From assembly GCA_024704765.1 (NCBI GenBank), contig JAKMXF010000330.1, positions 124,001 to 188,000 on the forward strand: a DNA stretch of 64,000 bases, in the 5' to 3' direction. Every line of letters starts with the position of its first letter. Positions within the stretch are counted from its first letter, which is position 1. This DNA comes from Oopsacas minuta (taxonomy: Eukaryota > Porifera > Hexactinellida > Lyssacinosida > Leucopsacidae). The position numbers were made by a program, and so were the translations under genes. The notes under the pieces were generated by a model. It had not been told where the DNA came from. It did not search any database and was given only the letters and a program-made list of their open reading frames with translations. Shown here piece after piece: positions 45,301-56,361 of the stretch.

Positions 45301-45925
45301 GATTTTACAAAATTGACACTATCATGACCTACGTAGGTCACGACATATCATATACAATTACACATTGTATCTGTAGTTATCTAGAAACTAATGAATATAG
45401 TAGGAAGACAACTCAATAAATACATAATATCGTAATTTATTAACTCACATCATCCAGTGCAGAGACCTGCAATACAAATCCTTCTACTGCAGTAGATTCA
45501 TCTATATCTCCTTCGTAAGGAAAATTCGTAAACTGAGGAGCGTTGTCATTATAATCTCCTATTATAACCAAAATAACGGCAAAACCTTGAAGCAGTGAAT
45601 CATCAGCAATTACATTAAACTGTATAGTATTAAATGTTTCTCTGTCAAGAGATTGTATCAGTGTAATAACTCCTAAAGTAGGATCTATACTGAAGTATAC
45701 ACCTCCTATAATATCTAGACTGTATGTGAAGGAATCAGAATCAGTTGCTTCTACCGTATATGCGTGTGTTGATACAAGATGGTCTTCCCTTACTGGTACG
45801 ATGTAGATATCTTTGGAGAATACAGGGGCTAGGTTCTGAGCAGAACACCAGCTGGTCAGGAAAGAAACCAAAATGACAGAAAATAAGGTCCGGGTTAGGA
45901 AATATAATAATTGATTTTGTGACAT
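39338..45925 (-). CDS. Large multi-repeat cadherin
   Basis: Six exons inferred: 45449-45925, 44884-45186, 44137-44545, 43355-43884, 42238-43155, 39338-42064. They total 5364 bases, 1787 aa, with matching phases at every join. Signal peptide (MSQNQLLYFLTRTLFSVILV), about 14 cadherin repeats judged from DxNDN-type linkers (GDYNDNAPQF, LDINDNSPVF, LDANDKDPVF, TDVNDNAPVF, KDVNDNDPQF, TDINDNPPTF, VDENDNTPVF) and many LDRE motifs, one membrane helix (LIGVLAVFVCIGMTCCCLLF) and a cytoplasmic tail of about 160 residues. Calcium-binding residues are mostly kept; the second linker (NVQDELPRF) and TDTNNQNPQF are degenerate. No EGF or laminin-G domain is present, so it is not a classical Fat; it resembles Dachsous/protocadherin-type adhesion proteins. 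The tail holds an NPLY motif but no evident catenin-binding region. Confidence 0.9.
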
Positions 45926-46413
45926 TAATTTAGAAGTGGAGTATCTGCTGTTGCTAAAGTATAATATAATATGGATGTAATGAGCAGATTACTATGGATA
46001 CCGGCATAATGAGCATCCCGGATATAAGTTGTGTTAACCAGGGATATTCGTTGTGGTAGATTTAGCTAACTGCAGAAATACGGGGATGACGACATGCACA
46101 ATGAATACATGCAAATTGGCTATAAGAACTTCATAATCTACTTCCTAAAACAATGTTCATAGAATTATATCAGGTTTCTACCCAATGTAGAATCGTGAAT
46201 TATTTAATAATACTACCATCCAACCTGGAGCACTAAGTGAAAGCTAGTGAAACACATAAAATTAATATCAACAGATACCTGTACTGTAGTCCCCATTTTA
46301 GTGTAACAAATAAGTTAAATGTATGTTGTTATATTTGAATTATATTATATAAGAATTGGGACTGGTTACACTAGATAAACTACTATCCAATGTCACAAGT
46401 AATACAGATAGTA
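45926..46413. other. Intergenic, nothing recognised
   Basis: AT-rich spacer between the BET gene 3' end and the cadherin start; should contain the cadherin promoter. Confidence 0.45.
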
Positions 46414-48792
46414 TCAAAATAGTCCACTAGTCTTATGAGTAGTTGCAGGATCTTTCAATAAAGCTTTCTTTTTGAACAGCTGGAAGCTACTCTTGCTAGT
46501 AGCATTACTACTTCCACTACCAGGCACATGACGTGTAGATTCACTAGTGTTTCTTATTGATTTAGAGTTATTATCTTCAGAATTGTTAGAATCAGACTCA
46601 GAACTGGTGGAAGAACCTGACCCTGAGCTACTCTCCGAGTCAGAGCTAGAAGAAGACTCACTCAGTCTAGAAGTAGATTTACCAGCTGTACTACCTGATT
46701 GAGTCATACCTGTCTTTAAAGATTTATGACTAGCTAAGCTCTGAGAGGAATTACGCTGTATATCTTGTATCTTTCTTTCTAACTCAGCTTTCTGTCTGGC
46801 CTTCTCAGTCACAGCTAAAGATTTTGAAATCTTCTTTGACTTCTTGAGGCAACTATTTACAAATTTCTCCAATTCTCTCAAAGTAGAAGAGCGTAGTGTT
46901 TCAAAATCAATCTCAATCTCATCGGGACTACTATCCTTGAAACTCATCTCTCTGCTCTGAATGATGTGTACAACTCTGCCTAGTTTATCTCCAGGTAATT
47001 TATTGATGTCAAGTGACAGCTGTCTCTTCTCATCATACGTCATAGATCGGGAATCTTCTTCATCAGAGCTCTCAATGTGTTGCTGTCTTCTGTAACTTCG
47101 AGATTTTGGTTTCTGCTGGCTAGCAACAGGCCGGACAGGTTTTGAGGAACGGATTTTAGCACTAGGCTTCTTAACTCGATCTTTGCGTTTAGCAGGCGCA
47201 GAAGCTGCATCTAGTTTTGTTATCGGGAGAGCTACTTTAGAAATGTGTGCCTCTTGAACTGTGACAGGTTTGGAAGGGGAAGGGGTAGGTTGTTGTTGTG
47301 GGAGTTTAGGAGATTTAGAAGGATGAGCTTTCGTATGTGAAGTAGATTCATTAGCATTAGACGGTTGAGTTTTGTGTTTACCATTATATACCGTAATTTG
47401 ATCCAGTTTTAATTGCTTGTGTACAGATTTAGAGTGAGGTTGTTGGAGAGACAGACTCATACCACAAATACTGTCCGTCAGACGGGTAGCTTCCCTTATC
47501 TTTGATAATTCTCCAGAAATAATCCCCCCGTTACCGTGAGATGCATTACTAACAAGACTCTCGAGACGCTTGAAGGATTTAATTCTTACCTCTTCCGGGT
47601 CAGAATCAATAGCATCACCTGATAGGAACTTCTCAATGGTAGCCTCATCACTAGATATGTCTATGTCACTAGAAGACTCTGATATATAGGATGGTATAAT
47701 GTAAGAACTGTTCTTAGAAGTATCTTCACGATTGTTGGAAGAAATGCTGGGAATTCTGGTAGAAGAACAACCAATCTGTGTGTATTTAGGAGAATTTATA
47801 CCGAGAAAGTGAGGGGAAGATTGTGGTATTTTAGCCCATCTAACTTCAAATATATCTTGTAGTTTGTGAGCTAGCTGTACCACCTGGTTATCAGGAGGAT
47901 TGTACTTGTAGCAATTAGAGAATACTAGTCTGACGTCATTAGCAAAGGCTAGTCCAGTTTTATACTCCCTATTATCCATGTTCTTACGGATTGTTCCTAG
48001 ATCAATTGGCTCCTTTATGATTTCGTAATAATCAGGCAAGCCTAATTCAACTGGGTCAACAGGTTGCCGAAATGGCCAGTTCAGGTCCTTATACTTTTGG
48101 CTTAGCAATTCTTTGAGTATATTGTTACAGTATTTTAGTTGTACATTAAGCTTTGTTTTCTTGTGAGAGAACTGAGGTCCTGTAGAGTAGTCAATCTCTA
48201 GGTTAGGACGTTTGACTTGCCGAGCTGACTCTCTCCTTCTTTTAGTTTTAGAATCTGATTGAATAGGATCATGTGTCTTCTCTGCTGAAGGGGTTGATTC
48301 AGAACGACGTTTAAAACCTCGAGCCTTCTCTTGTAACTTAGATTCTATTTGTAAATCAAGCTTTTCGGGATCATCTACAATATGTTTACTTTGATTCTGC
48401 AATTCAGCTAATGAATCTTCATTAGCTAGCATATACTCCACACGATTCTCAAATGAAGTCTGTAATACTTTACACATATGTACGATATCATCAGTAGGAC
48501 GATTATAAGTAAGACAGTTTGTAAAGACAAGACGACAGTCACGAATACATTCCTCATAATTCTTATAGTAACCGATTTGTAAGCGAGCCCTGATCGTCTG
48601 GAAATCCATAGGCTCAGTAATGATATCAAAATAATCTGGTAGATCTAGGGAACCTGGATCTACAGGTTGTAGAAATGGCCACGCATATTTATGTTGCCAT
48701 AATTTCTTCAATATAGTATTCAATAAATAATCCAACTTACTCACTGTTGGAATGAATGTTTGTTCACTTGATTCTGGTTCAGCAATCTCCAT
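46414..48792 (-). CDS. BET-family double bromodomain protein (BRD2/3/4-like)
   Basis: Intronless, 792 aa. Bromodomain 1 about residues 25-115 ([41 protein letters not shown]) and bromodomain 2 about 220-315 ([32 protein letters not shown]). Both keep the acetyl-lysine-binding asparagine (YNRP, YNPP). The extra-terminal domain is at about 577-648 ([37 protein letters not shown]). A lysine/serine-rich region and a Ser/Glu tract follow. The long P-TEFb-interacting C-terminus of BRD4 is absent, so it resembles BRD2/BRD3 in length. BET proteins read acetylated histone H4 and recruit transcription elongation factors. Animals usually have this gene with many introns; here there are none. Confidence 0.95.
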   Translation of the reverse strand: MEIAEPESSEQTFIPTVSKLDYLLNTILKKLWQHKYAWPFLQPVDPGSLDLPDYFDIITEPMDFQTIRARLQIGYYKNYEECIRDCRLVFTNCLTYNRPTDDIVHMCKVLQTSFENRVEYMLANEDSLAELQNQSKHIVDDPEKLDLQIESKLQEKARGFKRRSESTPSAEKTHDPIQSDSKTKRRRESARQVKRPNLEIDYSTGPQFSHKKTKLNVQLKYCNNILKELLSQKYKDLNWPFRQPVDPVELGLPDYYEIIKEPIDLGTIRKNMDNREYKTGLAFANDVRLVFSNCYKYNPPDNQVVQLAHKLQDIFEVRWAKIPQSSPHFLGINSPKYTQIGCSSTRIPSISSNNREDTSKNSSYIIPSYISESSSDIDISSDEATIEKFLSGDAIDSDPEEVRIKSFKRLESLVSNASHGNGGIISGELSKIREATRLTDSICGMSLSLQQPHSKSVHKQLKLDQITVYNGKHKTQPSNANESTSHTKAHPSKSPKLPQQQPTPSPSKPVTVQEAHISKVALPITKLDAASAPAKRKDRVKKPSAKIRSSKPVRPVASQQKPKSRSYRRQQHIESSDEEDSRSMTYDEKRQLSLDINKLPGDKLGRVVHIIQSREMSFKDSSPDEIEIDFETLRSSTLRELEKFVNSCLKKSKKISKSLAVTEKARQKAELERKIQDIQRNSSQSLASHKSLKTGMTQSGSTAGKSTSRLSESSSSSDSESSSGSGSSTSSESDSNNSEDNNSKSIRNTSESTRHVPGSGSSNATSKSSFQLFKKKALLKDPATTHKTSGLF

Positions 48793-49859
48793 TTTGGACT
48801 ACAATGCAGAATTATACAAAATTACTATAATTACCCCCGTAATACACATGAAAATAATCATAAATTGTATGTGACAACACTGAAGCAATAATATATTAGT
48901 TTGAGTGTAGTTTTGCAATAAACTATATCATAGTAAAATCTTTTAAATGCTATCCCACCATTCACGATATAACTTTGCTTTGCTGCACTCTGTATGTTCT
49001 ATGTTGGGTGTTGGTTGCAACTTGTTACATGCACCATTGAATTGAAATAAAGCACATTCAATTTTTATACAACAAAATTAGAATCATGCAACATCCCGTC
49101 GTTGCATTGTATCGTATTTTTGGATGTAAGTAATATCAAACTTTCATCGTGTATGATGGTCTTAACACATTGGTCCCAAATGAAGTGTCCGAAGGTCAGA
49201 CCCGCATTCGAACATCCGCCGTGCCCCACCACGTTCGTTCTATAGAGCCTAAATTTTGGGGGTACTGAAGCATGCGACACTGATTGGGGAATCTTAGGTC
49301 GCATTGCACCCTTCCCTGTATCCTAAGTTCGTATTTTTTCTCCACCAAAATGCAAATCATGAAAAAAGATTGCAGTATATTACTTCAGGTATTAGCCTTT
49401 TAGAATATAATTTTGCATCTCATTTCATAATAGTAATAATTCCACCAGCTATCAAACCCACTATAAATTCACTGCTTAGAAACGATTGGTTTATATAATT
49501 ATCCCAGGTATGACCCTCATTAGGTCCGCTCCAACTCGGGAGCTATGTTAACATAATTGGTATTAGGAGAAGAACAGCAACAAGGTTGCTATAATTCGTC
49601 TACTAACCAAGAATACTGTAAACATACTATATATTCTGAATCATCGAGTGCGAGATCAGTTCAAGAGAAGAATTACACTAAATACACTTACTCAGTAACA
49701 ATAATCATTCTAAGCTAACACACAACAATAATTAATTATCAAGGAAACAAACTGTACTGACCACTCTACCCTGATATTTCTACCAAAGAGCTCAATTTAA
49801 ATACACAAGTGATCGGTTTGAATTGTAGGTAGCCCCGCCCACTGACCACATAGATAAAT
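48793..49859. other. Intergenic, nothing recognised
   Basis: Between the BET gene start and the PLK1 stop. Short open frames at 49065-49304 and 49304-49498 have no domain or composition to support them. Confidence 0.45.
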
Positions 49860-52800
49860 TCAGTTCTTAGAAGGAGGGCAGAGCCGAGCAAGCAATCTCT
49901 CTGCCATTGTTTTAGCGTATTTTAGCCGTGTTTGAATATCCTTGGTACATCCGTATTTCTCAATAGAACTGAATTTGAACGTTCTAAAGTTCTTAGATTC
50001 GTCTATATAAGAAATAGCTTGCATGAGAGGACAAATAATAACTTTAGTGTGATCTGAAAAGAAATTAATCTGCATAATTCCATTACTGAGATGTAAGACT
50101 ATAGCAGAACGAGTCCTGAACCAATGTCGCATGTGTGGAAGACGAGTACCATCTTCTATCTCTCTTTCTCCCATCTCTCCACCTGCCTTCAACAGGTGTT
50201 CACTCATGTAGGAACGGAAATAATTCAATAATACTACTTTCTTGTTATGTTCTTCTGGGTAGTTAGTAATCGTATGGAACTCTTCTGTCTCGTTCTTATC
50301 AATATACTGCATACTCTGTCCATCAGGCCCTAGCAGAATCCTTGTCTGATCATTGAACAGTACTCCCACTGAATCATCACACAGCTGATATCCTAGTCCA
50401 TACTTGTCTGAGTAGTCTACCCACTTACTTACCCAGAATACAGGTGTACTAGCTGGATCTTCTGCTTCATCGTGTCTAGCAGCAGCCTTCAAGAGAGGGT
50501 TTGAATTTATAACAGATGTTATTTGACTGATAAGCGTGTTCAGATGCCAGTCTAACGGCTCCACCATTGATAGGTTCACTTTAGGACAGAGTTTGTGTTC
50601 CTCTCTGACAGCTCCTGTCTCTGATTTGACAGCTTCTGGTTTCCTAATTGCTTCACTAGGTACATTCTTCTCAGCTAGAGGTTTCCTATAAACAAACACA
50701 GTAGTCCCAAAAAAGAATAAATCTATCAAATGAGTTAGGATAATCGAGGTTGTACTCTTCACAACCCAGTACAGCTCCTGCTTCTTAGCAGTAATTAATA
50801 GATTAGTGTTCGGGTAAGTGAAATAAGTATGTTACTATGTATTTAGATAATGTTATATGAGGTACTCCTGGAAAACTTAGAATCCGTAAATGGACATATT
50901 TGACAGTATTAAACACAGTATTGATCTAACATCAATCCATAACAAATTCTCAAATCTATTTTAGGTCCAAAGTTGTGATATAAAATCATAAAAATTTATA
51001 GTGTTCACACTATTCTCATAATACAGGTTCAGATTAACGAGAATTCGCTTAGAAAGACAAACATCATAAATTTTAGATCAGTACAAAATACTGTATAATT
51101 AAGTGAGAAACGAATATATCAAATGCCATTAAAATGAAAGATCAAGTACGCGGGTTAAGTGCTCTACTTAATCGATTAGCAGAAGTGCTGACAGGAATAG
51201 AACTCTTGGATCTCTCACTTAGTTTAGGAATGTAAGTAGGTTTGCTCCCAACAACAAATCTAGGAATATCTTTAACTGCAGTTCTCTCTGGAGTCTGTAC
51301 AGTATCTACCTCAGTGAACTGTCCAGCTGTTCCACTCCCTCTGGCACAAGTAAGGTCACCTCTATACAGCTGTGTGAAGTCAGTACCATTAACAGTAGGC
51401 TCATGGTACGGCAAGTTACAATGGTCAGTAGTTCTAGAGCTGAATTTTTTACAAGTAGGAGGACTCTGAAGAGTTTTCTTACGCAGTCTTGCAGGGAATG
51501 GAATCTTGCTTGCTTTTGATACAGTATTGAAACTATTCTTATCTGGGTTTCTCGGGAAATCTCCTATACCATTGTGTTTAGTGTATGGTGACGTCATGAG
51601 GTAGTAAGAACTAGCTTGAGATCCTGCTTGTTCATCTTCAATCAGGTTTCTTATCTCTTCAAGAGCACTATCCTTCTCTCTGATTATCATAAGAAGCTCC
51701 TCTTCATTGTGTGATATTTTAAGACGCATTCTAGATTCCCATTTAGCCTTCTCATGGTATAGAATATCTTGTAACACACACTTAAATCTCTCTCCACACT
51801 GTTTCTCTTCTTCAAATCTCTGTTCAGCTGCCTGCAGGTCTAGCTCTAGATCTTTCTTAGCTTGTAAATACGTATCAGTTGTTTTTCTCAGCTGATCATT
51901 CCTCTTCTGCAGATTCCTAACTCTTTCGTTCACTAACTTAATCTCTTCTTCCTTCCCATCTAACTCAGTAGTGTATTTAGTGTTAGATAATCTCAGCTGA
52001 TCTCTCTCCTCCTCAATAGCTACTAACATCTGTCTGAACATAGTCTGTTTCTTATTCACAGCTTCTTTCAATCTTCCTCGCATAGTAGACCTATCTCTGA
52101 GCAGCTTAATAAACTCCTGTATGCTTAGCTCTCTCATCAAATACTTATCAATATCAGGAGCAAGAGGAGGGAGAGCTACGGAGAAGGGATGCTTAACTGG
52201 TTCTCTCCCTATAGCTAAATCTAGAGTAGCTATAGCTTCTTCTTCAGCTAGTTTCATCTTCCTCTCCTCCTCCAGCTGCTGGAGAGAACTCTTGTAGACG
52301 AGATTAGCTCGTCTCCTCCCAACTGAGAAGGTTATATCCTGTTTAGGAGCTTCACTCCTCTCTACACTAACAGACTGTGTTAATTCAGAGAACTTCATGA
52401 CGTATGTCATCTCTTCGTAATCTTCATTCCTGGGATTCAAGCAGATTATCATTCGTACTTTGCCTTCTCCTTCAAAGAAGTTCTTGAATAGATGAGTCAG
52501 TCTAGAATCTCTATAAGGTACCAATTTGTTACATCCTTGAGTCTGATTGTCTCTGAGAGTCTCAATACAAGTCCTCAACACCATGAGAGATGAGTTTATA
52601 CTCCCAGCCTCTCTCAGCTGAGTACCACCTGACTTGGTACGAGATGTCCTCTCAGATCCAGCTAGGTCTACTAGAGACAGCTGGGATACCACAATCCTGC
52701 TCTTATCCTGGAGTACCTCCTCTCCGTTAGAGTCTAGTGGTGACTGTACTAGTCTTATATTGAATATAGCATGAGATCTGCTGCTGGTATGGTTTAGATT

Positions 52801-55764
52801 GGTTTGAGATTGTCTCCTCATTTTATGACCACGTCCTAACAGAGCATATGCTTCATTAGCAGTCCTTGTTTCAATCTCTATACCCCCTCCCACATACAGA
52901 TTGTGTCTTGTGTCCTCTCTCATATTCTTAGCTTGAGGACCTCTATGAGCTCGTAGTGCTAACAAACTTTGTGGGGCGTCAGAGGTGTCATCCAGGAGGT
53001 CATACACATAATTATTGTATATTTCAAAATAGGAGATGAATACAGAGTAGCTGTTGTCCTCTACAATCCCCTGGACCAGGGATTGGTCTGTTATCCTGGA
53101 GCTGTCAGGAGAAGAGCTATCATCCCCCTGTGTGTCATCAGTAGACTTATTCTTATTTTTCTTCTTTGATTTTGGCTTTTTAATAGCATCTTGATGAGCT
53201 CTAGCATTAGCTTCAGTATGTACTGTAAACCAGTTAGATTTGTCTGGTCTGAATACAAAAGGCTTAGCTAGTAGATCTCCTATACTGTTGAATATGATGT
53301 CAAGGGTACGTGGGAGGATCCCACCATCCTCAGGGGTTCCATTAATTGTGTGTGTCTTGCCAGAATTAGTGATACCGTAAGCAAACAGGAGGCCATTCTT
53401 ACCGTGCAGGAGATCATGCACGAGTGGGAGAGACAGCTGATTAAATACGTCTTTCTGAGTACAATCTGAATTGTAAACCTTTTTGAACGTGTGTTGTGTA
53501 GCAGTACGGTTAGCACTACGAGACACGGAGACAGTACCAGGTGGACACAGCTGTATAACTTCGTCTGAGATCTGTTCCACACAGCTCTTCTCGTGTAGCT
53601 CTCCCATAGGTCTTAATCTACAGAACACTTCTACGGGATCACGTGCATTCTTACCCCGTAATGATCTGGTGCGAGAGCTGTTCTTACGAGTTATTTTAAC
53701 AAGCGTAGCACTAGAGGGAGCTGGAGGCTTTTGATCTTGCAATTTGAAGGACATCTTCGAACTGAATCGCATTAGCAAACGACAAAGCAAAATGATAATA
53801 TTTATAGGCTTGTGAAGGAACGCAATAGAAATTCGCAAATCCTAAGAAGCTATTTGCGATCACAAGAGACGAGCACTTTATGTCTGCGGACTGGTAACCT
53901 CTTGAACGCATACACAAGTGGAATATTATCGCTTTGAAGGTACGGGGTACAACAAGAGACGAGAGGGCTTCTTCTCTGTGTTTGTGCGATCTTTAGAAAG
54001 AGGGTTTCGCAGGTGATTCAAATAATTTCCAATTCAGCGAATTAGAAATCTGAATTATACCAAATATGTCGAACAAACAATCTCTCCACTAACAGCAAAA
54101 CGGTAAACAGTTATTATCACTGATTACTATAGCATACTAAATAATATTAACTTAACAACAGTATTATGTCTATTGTAAGTGTTTAATCTGTACATTGTGT
54201 GTAATAGATTGATATAGCTTCTGACAGATGAAGTGGTCTTCTCAGATATACGTGCTTTGTTGTCAGACAGATTGAAATTGGATGAGTAATGGAGTATAAG
54301 TGTTTGGAAATACAATAATTCTACCATTATAATCAACAACAGGTATATATACCTGCAATTATGTACTCAACTGATTTACGTAAATTCTTTCGATAAATAG
54401 GTAACAGAAGAAGGCTGAAATAAGTCATAGATTGTTGTGATATGTATATACAATTCTGGCCCAGTAGACCCTCAAAATGTTGTATAAATTCATGTATAAA
54501 TAGATTCCTGATATCCTGACGATGTGATTTATGCAACTCTATTAACCATGGATACACAACTAAAAAGTGCTTCCACGAGTCTGTAAATTACATTAGCACT
54601 TATGCGATTTAAATTATTTCACTTTTCACTTATCCGAACACAAACCTCAGAAATATCATACTAAGGAACTGATAACTGAATATGTATAAAAGTAGATATA
54701 ACTAACCTGACAGGTGGTAGAGGAGCCTCTTGTAGTGGAGACAAATCCTGTGTATGAGTATCTGTACCAATCATAGAGAATCTCTCCTGCTTGAAGTATG
54801 GAGCTGTGGTCAGACAAGAGATAGGGAGACGAGTGGGACAGTATCCTGTGGTTAGAAAGGGGTCATTTAGAGACTGCTGAGCTGTAGGCCTTAGGTTAGG
54901 ATCCTGTACAAGGAGTTTGTCTATCATAATCTTAGCGTTCTTTGTTATGTGAGAGGGAACATAATACTCTCCACGTTTGATACGTTTATATGTCTCTGAG
55001 AGAGAGCTAGTTTCGAAGGGAGGCTTACCGCATAGAAGAGTGAAAAGAATGCATCCTAGAGACCACATATCCACCTCATAACTGTGTCCTTTCTTCCCCA
55101 ACACCTCAGGAGCTATATAGTTAGGAGTTCCACATAGTGTCTTTTTCCGCTCTCCGTCAAAATCCACCCGAGTAGCAAGTCCGAAGTCTCCTATCTTCAG
55201 CTCCATCAGATCGTTTAGAAACAAGTTGCCTAACTTCAGGTCCCGATGTATAACCTTATTCGTGTGTAAATACACTACAGCATCTAATAATTGTCTCATG
55301 TAGTACCGGACCTCAGGTTCTGTCAAATCCTTCCTACGTTTATGTAGCTCCATCAGAGATCTTCTCCTACACAGCTCTAACAGGATGTATACATTAGTGT
55401 CATCCTCAAAATATCCTCGAAAGTCAACTACATGACGATGTCGCATTTGTCGCTGAATATCAATCTCCATTGCCATCTTAGCTTTCTGATGATCTTTCAC
55501 TAACAGAGATTTGGGTACGATCTTACCAGCCAGTACCTCCTTATTCTTAGTATCTGTGCCTGGATCTTTCTCTGTCATCTCGAAGCATTTTGCAAATCCT
55601 CCCTTACCAAGAAACTTCCCTTTCAGGTACTGCTTCTTGTTCATATTGTCAATGATTATTTCCTCTGGGATTCCTCTGGACACAGGGGCGAGGTTACTCA
55701 TAGAAGATGAGGGTTTGGGACCAGACATGGGGTCTTTATGTCCGCGGGAGATAGCTGTGCTCAT
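49860..55764 (-). CDS. PLK1: Polo-like kinase 1, two exons around a nested gene
   Basis: Exon 1 (54707-55764) carries the kinase and exon 2 (49860-50685) the polo-box domain. The join (codon AG/G, Arg) keeps frame and gives 627 aa; human PLK1 has 603. Kinase motifs: [34 protein letters not shown] and the activation loop [10 protein letters not shown] with its threonine. Polo boxes: [18 protein letters not shown] with the phosphopeptide-binding tryptophan, [24 protein letters not shown] and [15 protein letters not shown] with the H-x-K pair. PLK1 drives mitotic entry, spindle assembly and cytokinesis. The exon junction makes RKPLAEKN, an RxxLxxxN destruction box at the place where human PLK1 has RKPLTVLN. 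The exon 2 frame alone would begin with GTG, which supports splicing. The 4021-bp intron contains all of KIF23 on the same strand. Confidence 0.92.
50686..51141. other. PLK1 intron downstream of the nested kinesin
   Basis: AT-rich, no gene. Contains the KIF23 3' flank and the PLK1 exon 2 acceptor (TTTGTTTATAG). Confidence 0.5.
51142..53772 (-). CDS. KIF23: Kinesin-6, MKLP1/KIF23, nested in the PLK1 intron
   Basis: Intronless, 876 aa from the ATG at 53772; the longer frame begins with TTG, and an ATG at 53754 (MSFKLQ) is an alternative start. Motor domain about residues 40-465: [11 protein letters not shown], the P-loop [10 protein letters not shown], switch I NHTSSRSH, switch [10 protein letters not shown]. 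Agreement with MKLP1 is close: [90 protein letters not shown]. The kinesin-6 insert between switch and P-loop segments is present. A coiled coil follows (about 545-690), then a basic tail. KIF23 with CYK4/RACGAP1 forms centralspindlin, which bundles the central spindle and positions the cleavage furrow; Polo kinases bind and regulate it in other animals. It lies wholly within the PLK1 intron in the same orientation, so it needs its own promoter or processing from the PLK1 transcript. Confidence 0.92.
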   Translation of the reverse strand: MRFSSKMSFKLQDQKPPAPSSATLVKITRKNSSRTRSLRGKNARDPVEVFCRLRPMGELHEKSCVEQISDEVIQLCPPGTVSVSRSANRTATQHTFKKVYNSDCTQKDVFNQLSLPLVHDLLHGKNGLLFAYGITNSGKTHTINGTPEDGGILPRTLDIIFNSIGDLLAKPFVFRPDKSNWFTVHTEANARAHQDAIKKPKSKKKNKNKSTDDTQGDDSSSPDSSRITDQSLVQGIVEDNSYSVFISYFEIYNNYVYDLLDDTSDAPQSLLALRAHRGPQAKNMREDTRHNLYVGGGIEIETRTANEAYALLGRGHKMRRQSQTNLNHTSSRSHAIFNIRLVQSPLDSNGEEVLQDKSRIVVSQLSLVDLAGSERTSRTKSGGTQLREAGSINSSLMVLRTCIETLRDNQTQGCNKLVPYRDSRLTHLFKNFFEGEGKVRMIICLNPRNEDYEEMTYVMKFSELTQSVSVERSEAPKQDITFSVGRRRANLVYKSSLQQLEEERKMKLAEEEAIATLDLAIGREPVKHPFSVALPPLAPDIDKYLMRELSIQEFIKLLRDRSTMRGRLKEAVNKKQTMFRQMLVAIEEERDQLRLSNTKYTTELDGKEEEIKLVNERVRNLQKRNDQLRKTTDTYLQAKKDLELDLQAAEQRFEEEKQCGERFKCVLQDILYHEKAKWESRMRLKISHNEEELLMIIREKDSALEEIRNLIEDEQAGSQASSYYLMTSPYTKHNGIGDFPRNPDKNSFNTVSKASKIPFPARLRKKTLQSPPTCKKFSSRTTDHCNLPYHEPTVNGTDFTQLYRGDLTCARGSGTAGQFTEVDTVQTPERTAVKDIPRFVVGSKPTYIPKLSERSKSSIPVSTSANRLSRALNPRT
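53773..54706. other. PLK1 intron upstream of the nested kinesin
   Basis: 934 bp between the PLK1 exon 1 donor (CAG/GTTAGT) and the KIF23 start. It should hold the KIF23 promoter if one exists. No other gene seen. Confidence 0.5.
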
Positions 55765-56361
55765 TACCTGCTATGTCTGAATAAAGTAGCATAAATTGCA
55801 ACAGGTAATTGAAGAATAAGAGCTGTGGAAGTGGCAGAATTATAATACATCGTGTCGCGAATAGATTAAATTAGAATTACTGGTAGTTTAGAAATAATTT
55901 TAAATGAATTTTACTCAAAATCTCTTTTTGGTAGAGTAAAAGTAATAATTATGGCAGTAAAGTTATATCAGCCTACAGTTATACTGAATAGATTGAGTCT
56001 GAGCTTAATCCTTGCAGAAGTAATGTAATGGGCACTCAGACACGGTCAGTTACTAATGCAGACTCAATCTAAACACTAAAGCAATCAGAATAGTACTATA
56101 GTCAGAGAATATTGTAGTATGGAAATTTCCTTCAGAAAGAATTCTAAAAATATAACAACGAGAACTTCGCGGTAACATTCAACAAAAAATTCGACATCAA
56201 CAGATACAAGTTACATACCATTCCATAATGATAAATCTTCGTCTGATTATATTTCAGAATATTACAAATATATAAAGTGCCTACCTCTAGACATTAGAAT
56301 ATCAAACCTGAAAACCTATAGCCTAAATATGACATATGGGTCCTTCAGTTCCTGACTATTA
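55765..56361. other. Intergenic, nothing recognised
   Basis: Upstream region of PLK1 and downstream region of the PRPP synthetase gene. Confidence 0.45.

Noticed and set aside
49065-49498. Two adjacent short frames on opposite strands
   Set aside because: No domain, no splice continuity with BET or PLK1.
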